Of a stretch of DNA of 64,000 nucleotides, positions 9,211-19,932 are shown in pieces. How positions within the stretch are numbered: the stretch's first letter is position 1; the number at the start of each line of letters is the position of its first letter. The notes under the pieces were generated by a model, which was not told the DNA's origin, ran no database searches, and was given only the letters and a program-made list of their open reading frames with translations. Source of the stretch: Methylomarinum vadi (lineage in GTDB: Bacteria; Pseudomonadota; Gammaproteobacteria; Methylococcales; Methylomonadaceae); the NCBI RefSeq assembly GCF_000733935.1, contig NZ_JPON01000001.1:3418623-3482622 (forward strand), given 5' to 3'. The translations under genes and the position numbers were made by a program.

Positions 9211-10965
9211 AATTTTAACGCCAAGGTCGAGACGCAACCGTTGGTGCTGGAAAACGGGGCCGGTGCCGACGATTTGGTGATCGTGACGACGATGAAGAAC
9301 GAAGTCGTCGGCATCAATGCTCGCACCAATGCGACTATCTACCATATCAAACTCGGTCCCGAAATCAGTTCCCAGGACATGGATATCTGGAAGCACACGC
9401 CGACCTGGGGCATATCGGCCACGCCCGTCATCGACACGTCGACCAACACGCTGTTCGTCGCCGCCTGGTTGCGCAAAAACGCCAACGACAATCGTTACCG
9501 CGATTATTGGATATTCTCGCTCGATCCGGCCAACGGTGCGCAAAAGGCCGCGCCGGTTCGCATTTACGGCCAATCTCAGGAAGGCAACGACTGTTGGTTC
9601 AACGATGCCGATGCCGTGTATTGGCAAAACGGGCAAAAACGTCAATATGTCTATCCGAAGCTTAGGGCCGGACTGGCGTTGACCGGAAATCATGGCCTGG
9701 TGCTGGCTTTTGCCGCCAACGGCGAAAGTTATCAGGGCGGACGCAAAAACCCGCACGGCATGGTGGTCGCCTACGATACCCGGGCGTTGTTGGGGCAAGA
9801 CGGCTTTTCCCGCCAACCGGGGATATTCTGCGCGACAGCGTTCGACAGTTGGGGGGCCGGCATTTGGCATGCCGGCGGGGCGCCCGTGACCGAAGGCGAT
9901 ATGATCTATGTCGCCACCTCCAACAACGGCAGTGTCGATCTGGCCGAAAGCATGGTCAAGCTGCGCTTCATTCCCAGCTTCGGCGGCGCCCGGCCCGTGC
10001 TGGAAAAAATCGACTTTTACAAGGCTTTTTTGGACGAACGCACTTCCGCTGATGATTGTCTATGGGACGACAATCATTCCGAGGTTTCCTGCGGCCGGGC
10101 CAATTTCGGCAAGGCCGGCGCCGATTGGGATTTCGGTTCGGCCGGTCCGCTGTTGGTGCCGGGCTCCAGTCTGCTGTTGCAAGGCACCAAGGACGGTATT
10201 ATTTACTCGCTGGACAAATACAATCTCGGCCGCAACGAACGCTTCAAATGGCTGATGTCGAAGCCACCGCTGGTGGCCTCTTATTATGGTGGAGATAGCG
10301 CGGAAAACTGGGACCGCGTTCAGCATCTGAACCGCAGCCTGCCGTGTCCTGCGGCCGGCCACAGCGACCACGATTGGTTTATTCCGTGCGGCGATCCCCA
10401 GTTCAATAAAATGCACCATATCCATGCCCTGGCGTTCGCGCAGCGCGATCGGCTGGGAGGCATCGTCTATGTGTGGGGGGAAAATTCCAAGCTGAAGTCC
10501 TATAATTTTTCGGCATTGGGCGGAACGCTACCCACCTTCCGCGCCGAGGGGGCGGAATTGGCATCGTTGAACACCGATTCTCCGGGCGGCATGCCGGGCG
10601 GGTTGTTAATGGTATCGGGCAAACCGTCGAGCAAAAGCGCTTTTCCCTATGCGGTCGATTTCGGCACGGCTATTTTGTGGGCGGTCTTCCCCAAATACGG
10701 CGACGTCAACAAGGGGTTCGCCGAAGGTCAGCTAGTCGCCTACGACGCCACCACGATTTTGCCGGGCAACAAGATGAAACGCTTGTTCCGTACCGGCGAC
10801 GACAACCATGGCGGCCTCGGCACGATGTCCAAGATGATTCCCCCGGTGGTTGCGAACGGTAGGGTTTATGTAATGATCTACCGGGTTGGCGATGTCGACA
10901 ACTGCACCGTGCCCGACAACCAATTGAAGGTGTGCAGCCAGTTGAAGGTTTATGGGCTTAAATAA
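9211..10965 (+). pseudogene. 3' part of the interrupted PQQ-like quinoprotein gene
   Basis: This codes 584 residues of a beta-propeller protein. Propeller-like strands such as DDLVIVTTMKNEVVGINART, TLFVAAWL, MIYVATSNNGSVDLAESMV and LLLQGTKDGIIYSLDKYN resemble PQQ-binding repeats. The end (PPVVANGRVYVMIY...QLKVYGLK) is the usual closing strand. A TTG-initiated frame from 9178 inside the IS end could in principle express it, but it would lack the signal peptide and first propeller strand. Whether the intact protein bound PQQ or was only a structural relative is unknown. The protein was probably periplasmic. Confidence 0.8.
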
Positions 10966-11006
10966 TCGGTAATTTAAGTTTATTTGAAATAGGCTGAATA
11001 CGGCAC

Positions 11007-11909
11007 TTAGCGGGAGACTAACCGTTGAAAGTCGTTCAGGCATGTGTGAATCACTGTTCGGATTTGGTCCAGTTGTGCATTCGGGATGGGCATGAAGGGA
11101 GCGCGAACATGAGGCGGGAAACCAGCGATTCGTGCCCCCATGGCGGCTTTTACCAAGGGAATTTCAGGATGGCCGCTGGCTTGCCGGAATGCGTTCCAGG
11201 TATCGAGGCAGCGTTGGATCGATTGGGCTTTAGCGGGGCACGATCGAAATTCGGCTTGCAGGGTTATCAGCAATTCCGGCAACGGATTTGCCGCGCCCGT
11301 CACCGAACCGGTTAAGCCCTTTTGCAACACCTCGAATGCCTTTTCATCGTTGCCCAAAAATACCGGCATTCCGGGGAAGTTCGAGCGGTAAAGAAGGGCG
11401 TTATCCAGGTCGCCGCTCGAATCCTTGATGCCTTGTATCGAGATGCCTCGGTCAAGCAGCATGGCGACTAAATCGACGCCAACAAAATTGCCGGTATGTT
11501 GGGGAAAATGGTACAGCATCGCCGGCAAGGGAGTTTCTGACAGCGCGTCGCTAAAAAAACGGCAGAGTCCGTTGTCCTCGCGGGCGGAATAATAATAAGG
11601 CGGTAATATGAGTAACAGGTCCGCGCGGTCTTGCGTTTCGTCGATCAGTTCGCGAACGTCTTTGACGCAGGTTGCGCTGACGTTGTTGATAATGGTGCCG
11701 GCGAAATGTTTCCTGACGAACTCGATAACCTGCCGCCGTTCGTCGATGGTCAGGGAAGCGAATTCAGCGGTCGTGCCATTCGCAATGACCGTCCCGACTC
11801 CCCATGAATAAAGTGACGCCAAATAGCGTTTGAAAGCTTGCCAATCGATGTCACCGTTTCTGTCGAACGGCGTTAACAGAGTGACGATAGGGCCTTGAAC
11901 CTGAATCAT
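11007..11909 (-). CDS. DapA/DHDPS family aldolase
   Basis: A 300-residue class I aldolase of the dihydrodipicolinate synthase / N-acetylneuraminate lyase superfamily. GTT at residues 45-47, Tyr133 in MLYHFP and the Schiff-base Lys162 in GIKDSSGD sit at the positions used by DapA. The GTTGE substrate loop reads GTTAEF, so the true substrate may not be pyruvate plus aspartate semialdehyde; other members cleave or form sugar acids. The ATG at 11909 is chosen since MIQVQGPIVTLLTPF is the normal start; the frame stays open to 12125 but that part has no family likeness. It is a lone gene, not next to lysine biosynthesis genes. Confidence 0.8.
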   Translation of the reverse strand: MIQVQGPIVTLLTPFDRNGDIDWQAFKRYLASLYSWGVGTVIANGTTAEFASLTIDERRQVIEFVRKHFAGTIINNVSATCVKDVRELIDETQDRADLLLILPPYYYSAREDNGLCRFFSDALSETPLPAMLYHFPQHTGNFVGVDLVAMLLDRGISIQGIKDSSGDLDNALLYRSNFPGMPVFLGNDEKAFEVLQKGLTGSVTGAANPLPELLITLQAEFRSCPAKAQSIQRCLDTWNAFRQASGHPEIPLVKAAMGARIAGFPPHVRAPFMPIPNAQLDQIRTVIHTCLNDFQRLVSR

Positions 11910-12287
11910 GAAACCGGTTGTAACTGGGCAAAGTTTAATGTTAGTTACATTCAGCCAGGATGTATAGAGTCCGCCACCGACACTGCTATATTTCCAAGCA
12001 TGAGTCATCGTTGTGATCCACGATAGGTGTTTCAGCGAAGCGATTTCCGGTTTCAGAATTTTGCTGTCATTTTGGGTTATGCCGGGGAAAAGAGCCAATA
12101 AAGTGCGCTGTGAGTATGAAGACATCCTGCGGCAGCGTCATTTATTTTCCAAGGGAGCAGGAATGAAATCCGGACGGTATGGGGGTATTCAGTTTGCCTT
12201 CCTTGGCGCTCAATATCCTAGTTTTCACGGCATTTGCGTATCATGCATGGATCATGAGACTGGGCTGCACAAAATTCGAGAATGGGA
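11910..12287. other. 378-bp spacer upstream of the DapA-like gene
   Basis: Open frames on both strands cross this stretch (minus to 12125, plus 12013-12312) but neither shows family likeness or a ribosome site. I treat it as non-coding. It probably contains the promoter of the DapA-like gene. Confidence 0.5.
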
Positions 12288-12503
12288 TCAATGTGTGACT
12301 TCTTGGAAATAGGAAGGATCAAAATATTCGCTTAAACACTCTTTAATCTCTTTTTCCGCTTCAAGCCAATCTTGTAATTCATGACCTGGCTCGAACCCCC
12401 GTTTTTCGGCTTTATAATATGCGGCTTCCGCAATATACGAGCGGAGAATTTCTTCGTCGAGGTTGTCCGGGAATATATTTATTAAGTGGTGAGAATCGTT
12501 CAT
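12288..12503 (-). CDS. DUF2934 small protein
   Basis: A 71-residue protein. The segment (about 23-53) made of YIAEAAYYKAEKRGFEPGHE, LQDWLEAEKEI is the hallmark of DUF2934, with the AEKRG and WLEAE blocks. No function is known for this family, which is common in proteobacteria and often appears as short stand-alone genes. A GAGG-like ribosome site precedes the ATG at 12503. It is flanked by spacers on both sides and appears monocistronic. Confidence 0.85.
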   Translation of the reverse strand: MNDSHHLINIFPDNLDEEILRSYIAEAAYYKAEKRGFEPGHELQDWLEAEKEIKECLSEYFDPSYFQEVTH

Positions 12504-12815
12504 AAAAACCTCTTTGCCCGAAAAAATAAATAAGACCCTATAAATTACAAAAAGTTTTTAAAGGGATGGAGAAAACGCGCTAGACCGGCAGATGGGACGC
12601 TTGCCCTTTTACCAGAGTCCGCGCCGATCATTGTTAAGCTAAAAAATCTTGTTGGATCAGTCTGTTAGCCGCAGTCGGTTGATGCCGCTGTAACAGTAGA
12701 TCAAACGCCTTGGATTCTAGCATTTGTTATCCGTTTCAGGATAGTAAAAATGCTCAGCTATAGAGGGTAAGCCAATAGATTCACACGTTCAGTATGCGGG
12801 TACTAAATAACCCTA
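12504..12815. other. 312-bp spacer
   Basis: No gene, repeat or structured RNA is evident. It separates the DUF2934 gene from the next minus-strand gene and should hold the promoter of the DUF2934 gene. Confidence 0.5.
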
Positions 12816-14144
12816 TTATTTCAATGGGGGCAGCGGTAGCACGAGCAAACCTTCGGGTACCAGGGTGGTGGCCAACATGACTTCGTTGATGTTGCGATGC
12901 TCGGACCAGATTGAGGAGTTTCTATGTTCCGGGTTGCGCCAGAATGACTCGATTTTTTCGCCGACGGAGACGTATTGCATCAGTTCACGTAGCCTTATTC
13001 GCACGCCATCGGGCAGGGAGGATTGCGTTGAATTTTTCTTGGATGTTTCTTGCATGAGTTTGATCGCATGCAGTCCGATAGCCAGACCGAGTTCGCGAAA
13101 GGCAAGACGGTGTTTCGCGGGCATATCCAGGTCGCCGCTCATCACATAATATTGCAGGCCTACGAGTGCCGCCGTAAGCAAGGATTCCAGTAGGCTTGAG
13201 TCTGCCGGTCCTGCTTGTTGCAGTAATTGCTGCAGGCGATAGGCATCGATAAGCAGACCGCCCAGCCCAAGCGGGTCGGCGGTCGCCATATTCTTCGCTA
13301 CGATCATGGCCTTAAGCTGGCGGGTTTCTTGTTCGAGATTGGGTTCGGGATTTGCCGTTGGCAGCTTTGCGGCAGTGGAGCTGAGTTGAGCGAAGGTAAT
13401 GAATCCGTCAACTGGATCATGCTGGCCCATCGACGAGACGAGTGGACGCTTCAAGTCAATACTCATCTTCCAATACATTCTTCGCGGACCGTGTGCGGAG
13501 GGAAGGTAGGTGAAGGCATGGTGCGCGGTCTCGGCAAGTTCCCGAGCCCAGAGGTTAAACCGAGGGTGACCGGTAGAACGCGATACTTGATCAAGCGCGT
13601 GCATCCATTTGCTCAGATAATGAAAGTATTGGCCATCCCGTTCCCATTCCAATCGCTCGTCGAAAGCTTGATCGGGAGTGCGCTCGGGTAGCGGTTTGCC
13701 TATTCGAAGCCCGCCACGGGTGGGATGTTCCTCGCCTTCCTGCCCGGCCAACCCGCCGATCCAGCCAGTACGGGAATCATCGCCGCGATACTGCCCCAGG
13801 GTGCGATGAACACGATCGACCAGCTCTAAAGCCAGCTCCTGGTAGCGCTTTTTTCCGGTCAGTCGCGACAGGCCGATGTAATTGCAAACCGCAAAGGCAT
13901 CGGTCCACAGATAACGTTGCGGGGGGCGGTCGGAACTCAGGCCGGTGCGTTCGGCAAAGTCGTTCATCAACGCGATCGCTTCTTGGGTGCGGGAATCCGG
14001 CATGGATAAGACCTCCTCATTGGTTTTAGCTCCCGCCGTCTCGAGAGACAGGGTTATAATGATCAGGCAGGAAATAGGCGCAGCGGCGATTCTTTCAAAC
14101 AATTTCTTTACTCTTGGCGACAGATTGTAGCGACAATTGACCAC
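12816..14144 (-). CDS. Secreted or anchored alpha-helical barrel-like protein of unknown function
   Basis: A 442-residue protein with an N-terminal hydrophobic segment (ISCLIIITLSLETAGA, about 24-39) that could be a signal peptide. The body has repeated helical blocks such as RYLWTDAFAVCNYIGLSRLT, QYFHYLSKWMHALDQVSRST and FNLWARELAETAHHAF. These resemble six-hairpin alpha/alpha toroid proteins (glycosidase-like or thioredoxin-like YyaL types). The catalytic residues of those families cannot be assigned with confidence, so I do not propose an activity. It lies 108 bp from the end of the phosphoribosyltransferase gene, same strand. Confidence 0.65.
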   Translation of the reverse strand: MVNCRYNLSPRVKKLFERIAAAPISCLIIITLSLETAGAKTNEEVLSMPDSRTQEAIALMNDFAERTGLSSDRPPQRYLWTDAFAVCNYIGLSRLTGKKRYQELALELVDRVHRTLGQYRGDDSRTGWIGGLAGQEGEEHPTRGGLRIGKPLPERTPDQAFDERLEWERDGQYFHYLSKWMHALDQVSRSTGHPRFNLWARELAETAHHAFTYLPSAHGPRRMYWKMSIDLKRPLVSSMGQHDPVDGFITFAQLSSTAAKLPTANPEPNLEQETRQLKAMIVAKNMATADPLGLGGLLIDAYRLQQLLQQAGPADSSLLESLLTAALVGLQYYVMSGDLDMPAKHRLAFRELGLAIGLHAIKLMQETSKKNSTQSSLPDGVRIRLRELMQYVSVGEKIESFWRNPEHRNSSIWSEHRNINEVMLATTLVPEGLLVLPLPPLK

Positions 14145-14252
14145 TGGATACAGCAGGACGTTTCAGTCATCCGTAAATCCAATTTCGTAACAAAACGCTA
14201 TCGTGTGGAAATGCCTGCGCCTGATGCGGTCGATGGAACTGACCGGCGGATG

Positions 14253-14870
14253 TTAGGTGTGCTTTTTGTCCTGCAGCAGTGACACCGCATCTTGCAACTG
14301 AGAGTCGGTGACGTCAAGGTCATGCCGTTCCTTGAAAAGACGCCGCAATTGGCCGAGATCGACGTTTTTAAACGGCATTTCTCGCAGAAGGCTCGACAAA
14401 TCTTCATTCACGGCCCACGGATAAATGATCCAGCGCCAATCGCTGACCGTTTCGACAAAAAAATCTGGCTTGTACGCGGACACCGTTTTATAGTGCAAAA
14501 CCGCCGTGCGCAGATTTTCTACCGGGCCGCGGTTTCGAACATGGTCGCCGCCCACGGCAAAGGTGTCGCCACTGTCGCAAACATCATCCAACAGCAAGAT
14601 GTTTTTTCCTTGTAGGTCGGCGCTTAACGGGTATTTGACAAAAGCTTCGGACACCTTGCGGGTACTGCGGTAATGTTCAATTTTAAAACTGGTTAGGTCA
14701 TGAATGCCAAGCATGTCCGACAAAATTCGCCCCGGCACATAGCCGCCCCGTCCAATCGCAATGAGGGTGTCGATACGAAAGTCCGCAGCGCGCAATTGCC
14801 AGGCCAATTGTCGGCATAAGCCGTACATTTCATCCCAGGTTATCAAGGTGCAGGGTAATAATTCTGGCAT
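14253..14870 (-). CDS. Phosphoribosyltransferase
   Basis: A 205-residue type I phosphoribosyltransferase. The PRPP-binding loop ILLLDDVCDSGDT is at residues 91-103, and AIGRGGYVPGRIL (about 38-50) is the second phosphate-contact loop. The layout matches hypoxanthine/xanthine-type enzymes (Gpt/HpcR-like), with an added C-terminal helical tail of about 50 residues. The base it uses cannot be fixed from sequence: xanthine or hypoxanthine salvage is most likely. Stand-alone gene, with 173 bp separating it from the signalling operon. Confidence 0.8.
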   Translation of the reverse strand: MPELLPCTLITWDEMYGLCRQLAWQLRAADFRIDTLIAIGRGGYVPGRILSDMLGIHDLTSFKIEHYRSTRKVSEAFVKYPLSADLQGKNILLLDDVCDSGDTFAVGGDHVRNRGPVENLRTAVLHYKTVSAYKPDFFVETVSDWRWIIYPWAVNEDLSSLLREMPFKNVDLGQLRRLFKERHDLDVTDSQLQDAVSLLQDKKHT

Positions 14871-15043
14871 CGCTTAGGTTTTGAATGGATTATTCAAAAA
14901 ACAATTATTAGCCGTTGTCATGCATGGTATAGCCTTAAATCGATATGGCAGACTAAGTCGCGCCGTCAATATTCCGTGACAGACGACCCTGGTATTTAAC
15001 CGGCGGGAAAAGGTTGGACGACAGTAATGCTTCGGCATTTACC

Positions 15044-16102
15044 TCATGGCTCGGCGAATCGTTGTTTGATTTCGACGATAGCCGGGAGATTGTGCTCGAA
15101 GACATCGGTCAGTTGCGGGTCGAAATGGCTTCCCCTGTTTTCCTTGATGAAGGCCAGTGCCGCTTCCACCGACCAAGCGCGCTTATAGGGTCGGACCGAA
15201 GTCAGGGCGTCAAACACGTCGGCCAAAGCGGCGATGCGTCCGGCCTGTGGTATCTCCTCGCCGGCCAAGCCATTGGGGTAGCCGCTGCCGTCCCATTTTT
15301 CATGATGGGTCAGGGCGATATCACGCGCCATGCGGAGCAGATCGGAGTCGTCGCCGTCCAGCAGTTTGGCGCCGATCAAGGCATGGCTCTTCATGATCTC
15401 CCATTCATCCGCGTCGAATTTCCCGGGTTTCAATAAGATCGCATCGGGAATACCGATTTTGCCGATATCGTGCATCGGGCTGGCGTTGAGGATCAGATCG
15501 CAACGATCTTCGTCCCAGCCTATCGCTTTGGCCAATAGCACACAAATATGGCTCATACGCAAGATGTGGTTGCCGGTTTCCTCGTCGCGATATTCCGAGG
15601 CCATGCCCAGGCGTTGGACGACTTGGAGACGGGTCCGATGAATCTGTTCGGTGCGTTTGCGCACCATTTTTTCTAGTACTTCTTTTTGGTCGTGCAGCAG
15701 ACGATGCGCCAGCTGTGCTTCCAACAAGTTATGCACGCGCATGACCAGTTCATTGCGATCGAAGGGCTTAGTGATGTAATCGCGGGCGCCGGCGGTCAGG
15801 GCCCGCAACAGAAAATCCTTGCTGTGCTGGGCGGTGAGGATGACGATCGGCGGCAACAGGGGATCCTGCAATGCCTTGAGTTGTTCGATCACTTGGTAAC
15901 CGTCCAGATGGGGCATATTGATGTCGAGCAAAATCAGGTCGGTGCGTTCTTCGAGATAACGCCCGACGGCTTCGCGCGAGTCTTGCTCCAGGGCCAAATT
16001 CTGATACCTCTGCAACCTGAGGATTCTGTCTAACAGCTTCAGGTTGACCGGTTCGTCGTCGACGATAAGAATACGTTCGTTTTTTAGTACTTCTGGACAC
16101 AT
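15044..16102 (-). CDS. Response regulator with HD-GYP c-di-GMP phosphodiesterase domain
   Basis: A 352-residue two-domain regulator. The receiver domain (about 9-125) has acidic residues DDE at 15-17, phospho-acceptor Asp60 in LILLDINMP and Lys112 in TKPFD. The HD-GYP domain follows, with HD at 211-212 (MHDIGKIGIPD) and HHEKWDGSGYPNGL near 266-279, all catalytic residues present. HD-GYP enzymes hydrolyse c-di-GMP, so phosphorylation by the upstream kinases should control c-di-GMP breakdown. Its start overlaps the end of the preceding kinase gene by 19 bp, which supports cotranscription and translational coupling. Confidence 0.92.
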   Translation of the reverse strand: MCPEVLKNERILIVDDEPVNLKLLDRILRLQRYQNLALEQDSREAVGRYLEERTDLILLDINMPHLDGYQVIEQLKALQDPLLPPIVILTAQHSKDFLLRALTAGARDYITKPFDRNELVMRVHNLLEAQLAHRLLHDQKEVLEKMVRKRTEQIHRTRLQVVQRLGMASEYRDEETGNHILRMSHICVLLAKAIGWDEDRCDLILNASPMHDIGKIGIPDAILLKPGKFDADEWEIMKSHALIGAKLLDGDDSDLLRMARDIALTHHEKWDGSGYPNGLAGEEIPQAGRIAALADVFDALTSVRPYKRAWSVEAALAFIKENRGSHFDPQLTDVFEHNLPAIVEIKQRFAEP

Positions 16103-19100
16103 GTCAAATCAATGGAATTGCTTTGTCTAACTATGCGGTCGATTGTAGTCAAAAAACATATCATTTCAATGGGTTTTGTCAGGTAATCGGCGAAGCCCGC
16201 CTTGATACCGCGCTCGATATCGCCAGGCAGGGCGTTGGCGGTTACCGCGACGACCGGAATATGACGGGTAACGGCGTCGTTGCGCAAGCGCCGTAATATC
16301 TCGAATCCATCCATGTCCGGAAGGTTGAGGTCGAGGAGAATCAATTCGGGTTGTTGTTGACTGGCGACTTGCAGACCCAGTGTTCCATTTATTGCGGTCA
16401 GCAGTTCGAGGTCCGAGCGGTTGGCCAGCATTTTTTGCAGCAATTTCAAATTGGAAGGATTATCTTCCACATACAGTATTATGTGCGAATGACCGCTATC
16501 TGCCGGCGGCTGAGGCACAGGGCTGGCGGCGGGGGGATCGGGTATGGCTCGGGCGGGTAGGTCGACGCCCGGTAGGGTAAACCAGAACCGGCTACCTTCG
16601 TTAGGTCTGCTGGCGACACCGATTTCCCCGTGCATCGCTTCGACCAGTCTCTTGGCCAGCGCCAGGCCGATGCCGGTGCCTTCAACGCCCTGGTAGGCAG
16701 ATTCCAGCCGTTCGAATGGGCGGAACAGACGGGGCATAAATTCGGCGGGAATGCCGAGGCCGGTGTCCGTTATCGCGACCTCGATCGATGCGTCATCGAT
16801 ACGCCTGCAGGTGATTTCGACGCGGCCGCCCTTGCGGTTATATTTGACGGCATTGGACAACAGGTTCAGCAATACTTCCTTGAGCCGGATCGGGTCGGCC
16901 AGCACGACGCTATCGTGCGGCAGCTTGCAGCGGATTTGAATGTCGCGTCGTTCAGCCAACACGGAGATTTGTTTGATACAGGATTGGATGATATCGGCGA
17001 TAGGCAGGGGTTCCAGGGTGATATTGATATGTCCGCTTTCGATGCGGCTGAGATCGAGGATTTCGTTGACCAACGCAAGCAGATGCTCGCCGGCCCGTAA
17101 AATTTCCTGCACATTGTCGGCCTGCATTTGGCTTAAGGGCCGATCGGGGTCGGACTCGAGTAGCTGGCCGAAGCCCAGTATGGCATTCAACGGCGTGCGC
17201 AGTTCGTGGCTCATCCTCGAGAGGAACTTCGATTTGGCCTGATTGGCCCGCTCGGCATCTTTGCGGGCATTGATCAGCAATGCCTCGGTCCGCTTGCGTT
17301 CGGAAATGTCGCTGACGAAGGCGAACAATTGCGGCTGATCGTCTATATGTTTCAGCATTACATTGACTTCGACATCGATAAGGACGCCGTCTTTCCGGCG
17401 GTGACGCGTGTCGAAACGGTCCTGTCCCGCGGCGATGAGTGTATCGATATGGGTTTGTATTTCTTCCGGAGTTTCGATCGCCTCGATGTCGGGAATCGTC
17501 AGCGTCAGCAGTTCTTCGCGCCGGTATCCGAGCATCTGGCAATAGGCGTCGTTGCAATCGATGACCCGGCCCTGTTGGTCGGCGGAAAAAAAGCCGTCCA
17601 TCGCGGCATCGACGATATAGGCATTACGGCGACTTAGTCGCTCCAGTTCCGCGGTACGTTCGAGGACACGCAGTTCCAGCTCCCGGTTCAGGTTGTGCAA
17701 TGCCTGTTCGGCGTGTTTTCGTTTGCTGATGTCGCGGACGACGGAAATGAAACGCGGTGCTTGATCGGACGGTTCGACATATTGCAACAGAATATCCACC
17801 GGCATTTCCCGGCCGTTCCGGTGTCGATGGATCGATTCGAAGGTTAAACGGTCGAGCTCTCCCGAAAGCAATGGGGCGATGAAGGCGCGAAATTGGCGTT
17901 CGGAGAATTCGGGTTTCAGGTCGTAGGGGTGGAACCCGAGCAGTTCCTCCCTGCTGTAGCCCAAATGATTGACGGCGCCTTGATTACAGTAAGTGAATCG
18001 TAACGTGTCGGCGTCGAACATAAACACGCTGTCGAGAGTCTGATCCAGAGTCGCCTTGAATTGTTCCAGTTCCGCTTCGCGCTGGATCAGGTCTTGATTG
18101 GTTCGGAGCTGGTCGGTAATGTCCAATCCGATCACGAGCACGCCGGTCATGCGGCCGGGCTCGTCGAACATCGTTTGACTGTGCCATTCGATTTGCCGTT
18201 GTTCTCCGCTTCGGATCTGGATGGAATTGACCTTGCCATGTAACGAACCGTCTCTAATGACCTGTTTGAAGACATGGCGGACGCTCTCCCGGTTATCCTC
18301 GGGCAGAAAAGTCTCGAACCAGTCCCGGTTCTCGATTTCGTTCAGACCGAAACCGGTCAATCGTTCGAAATAGGGATTGACATAGCGAATAAGGCCTTCT
18401 GGATCGAGCAATAAAACGATGACCGGGGCGGTAGTGATCAAACCGGTGGCAAAGTCGCGTTCCCGTTGCAGCTCGCGTTGTGCCTCGAGGCGTTCGCTGA
18501 TGTCGTTGAAAATGCCGATCATGCAGAGTGGATCGCCGTTGGTGTCGTCGGCCAGATAACACACTAATTGCACTTCGACTGTCGTGCCGTCATGCCGTTT
18601 GGCCCGTAAGTCTCCCTGCCACCGTCCCCGGCTGAGGAGGATGTCCATGATTTTTTTCGCTTGTTCGGGATAGGCCCAAAACTCGTGGAGCGAACGCCCC
18701 AAGGCGTGCGAGGTGTCGGGCAGGCGCCACAGGTCGGCGAAGGCCTGGTTGACATAAAAAATGCTGGCGTCCAGGCTGGCCATCGCGATCGCATTGATCG
18801 AGGCTTCGATGGCCGCATTTTTCATATGCAGGCCGATTTCGGCCTGCCGCCGCGCCGTATCGTCGCAGATTTGGCCTTCGATGTATTGCAGCCGACCGTT
18901 CCGGTCTCGGACGCCGCGGCCGCAATCGTAGACCCAGCGCTCCTCGCCGCTTCGGGTGCGAATACGGTAGCCTATTTCAAATTCGCGATCGTCGGCCAAT
19001 GCCTCCTCAACGCTGTTCCAGACCCGTTCGGCGTCGTCCGGGTGCATCAGTTCGCCCAAATTGACCTCGGTGCCCGAGAAAAAGGCCTGTGCCGGATAGC

Positions 19101-19110
19101 CGGTGATGGC
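16084..19110 (-). pseudogene. C-terminal part of a multi-PAS hybrid histidine kinase, separated by an in-frame stop
   Basis: Same frame as the upstream piece and directly following the TAA at 19111-19113. It completes a PAS domain begun upstream (AITGYPAQAFFSG onward), then carries about four more PAS domains. Next come HisKA (FLSRMSHELRTPLNAILGF), HATPase_c with the N-box LLNLLSNAVKYN and G-boxes DTGLGIP and GTGIGLALAK, and a C-terminal receiver with phospho-acceptor Asp in LILLDLNLPDMDG. There is no HPt domain. If translation restarts, the TTG at 19059 lies inside the broken PAS domain and would give a soluble 991-residue kinase. Either a pseudogene, a recent nonsense mutation, or a sequencing error. 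Confidence 0.75.
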
Positions 19111-19932
19111 TTAGACGCCTTCGGTGATGAAGACCATGCTCCACTGGCGGTCGTGGCGGCAGCGATAGACGAAACCGTTCAATGTATTGAGCACGCGAAA
19201 GAGATTCGATTGATTCAGGATGCCGGCCTGACGGTTCAGGGCGACGAACGACAGCGCGATGACAATGATGCTTAGCGCCTTGGGTATTTGCACCGGTAAC
19301 CCCGTTAGCCAGTAAAAATCCCCCGCGCCGGGCAATCCAGAGGTTGAGAACGGATGGTCCAGCGAAGGAACCAGGGTCAATAGGCCGTAAACGGCGAATC
19401 CTGCCGCCGCGGCTTTCAGGCAGGGACAAGCAGGATGCGAAACGGCAGAGGGGATGGTTGGGCCGCCGGAATCATTCGCTAGCAGCACATAGGCCGTAAG
19501 CCATGCCGCCGGGGCACCGAGCAGGTAATGGACGCCCAACTCAATCTTGGGCAACGGTTCATCCGCAGGATAAACGAAGAGGATGAGGGCGACAGTGAGC
19601 AATGAATAGAGCGGCGCCGCGCCCAATCTGACTGAAGCAGTTAGCGTGTTCCAGTTGCGCCGGCCGAATTCGAGCAACATGATGAAGGAGGCTATCAACA
19701 GTCCAATACTCGATATATCGAGCCAGGACGTGGATTCCGGCAAACGCTGCAGGCACAGAAACTCGAAAAAGCCATGGAGTAAACCGAACCCGGCCAACCA
19801 GTTCAAATGACGGGCGAATTTGAGAACCGTATAGAATTTTGGTAATGCGAACGTGACCGCACAGAGGCTGAAAAAGGCAAGGCCGTAGAACTGAAAGATT
19901 AAGCCCAGGACGTTGTCGCTCCAAGTCGTCAT
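19111..19932 (-). pseudogene. N-terminal membrane sensor part of the hybrid histidine kinase
   Basis: This codes 273 residues with about seven to eight hydrophobic segments (e.g. IFQFYGLAFFSLCAVTFALP, IGLLIASFIMLLEF, AALILFVY-like and ALSIIVIALSFVAL), a 7TM-type sensor. The beginning of a PAS domain follows (LFRVLNTLNGFVYRCRHD...VFITEGV) and is cut by TAA at 19111-19113. The coding frame continues past the stop with the expected PAS sequence, so one base change accounts for the break. Its ATG at 19932 overlaps the stop codon of the upstream kinase gene by one base (TAATG), supporting translational coupling. Confidence 0.75.

Noticed and set aside
11910..12125. 72-residue N-terminal extension of the DapA-like protein
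   Set aside because: It has no likeness to the family, while the ATG at 11909 gives the standard N-terminus and catalytic residue spacing.
12013..12312. Plus-strand frame of 99 codons between the DapA-like and DUF2934 genes
   Set aside because: No ribosome site or family likeness, and it overlaps the DUF2934 gene end.
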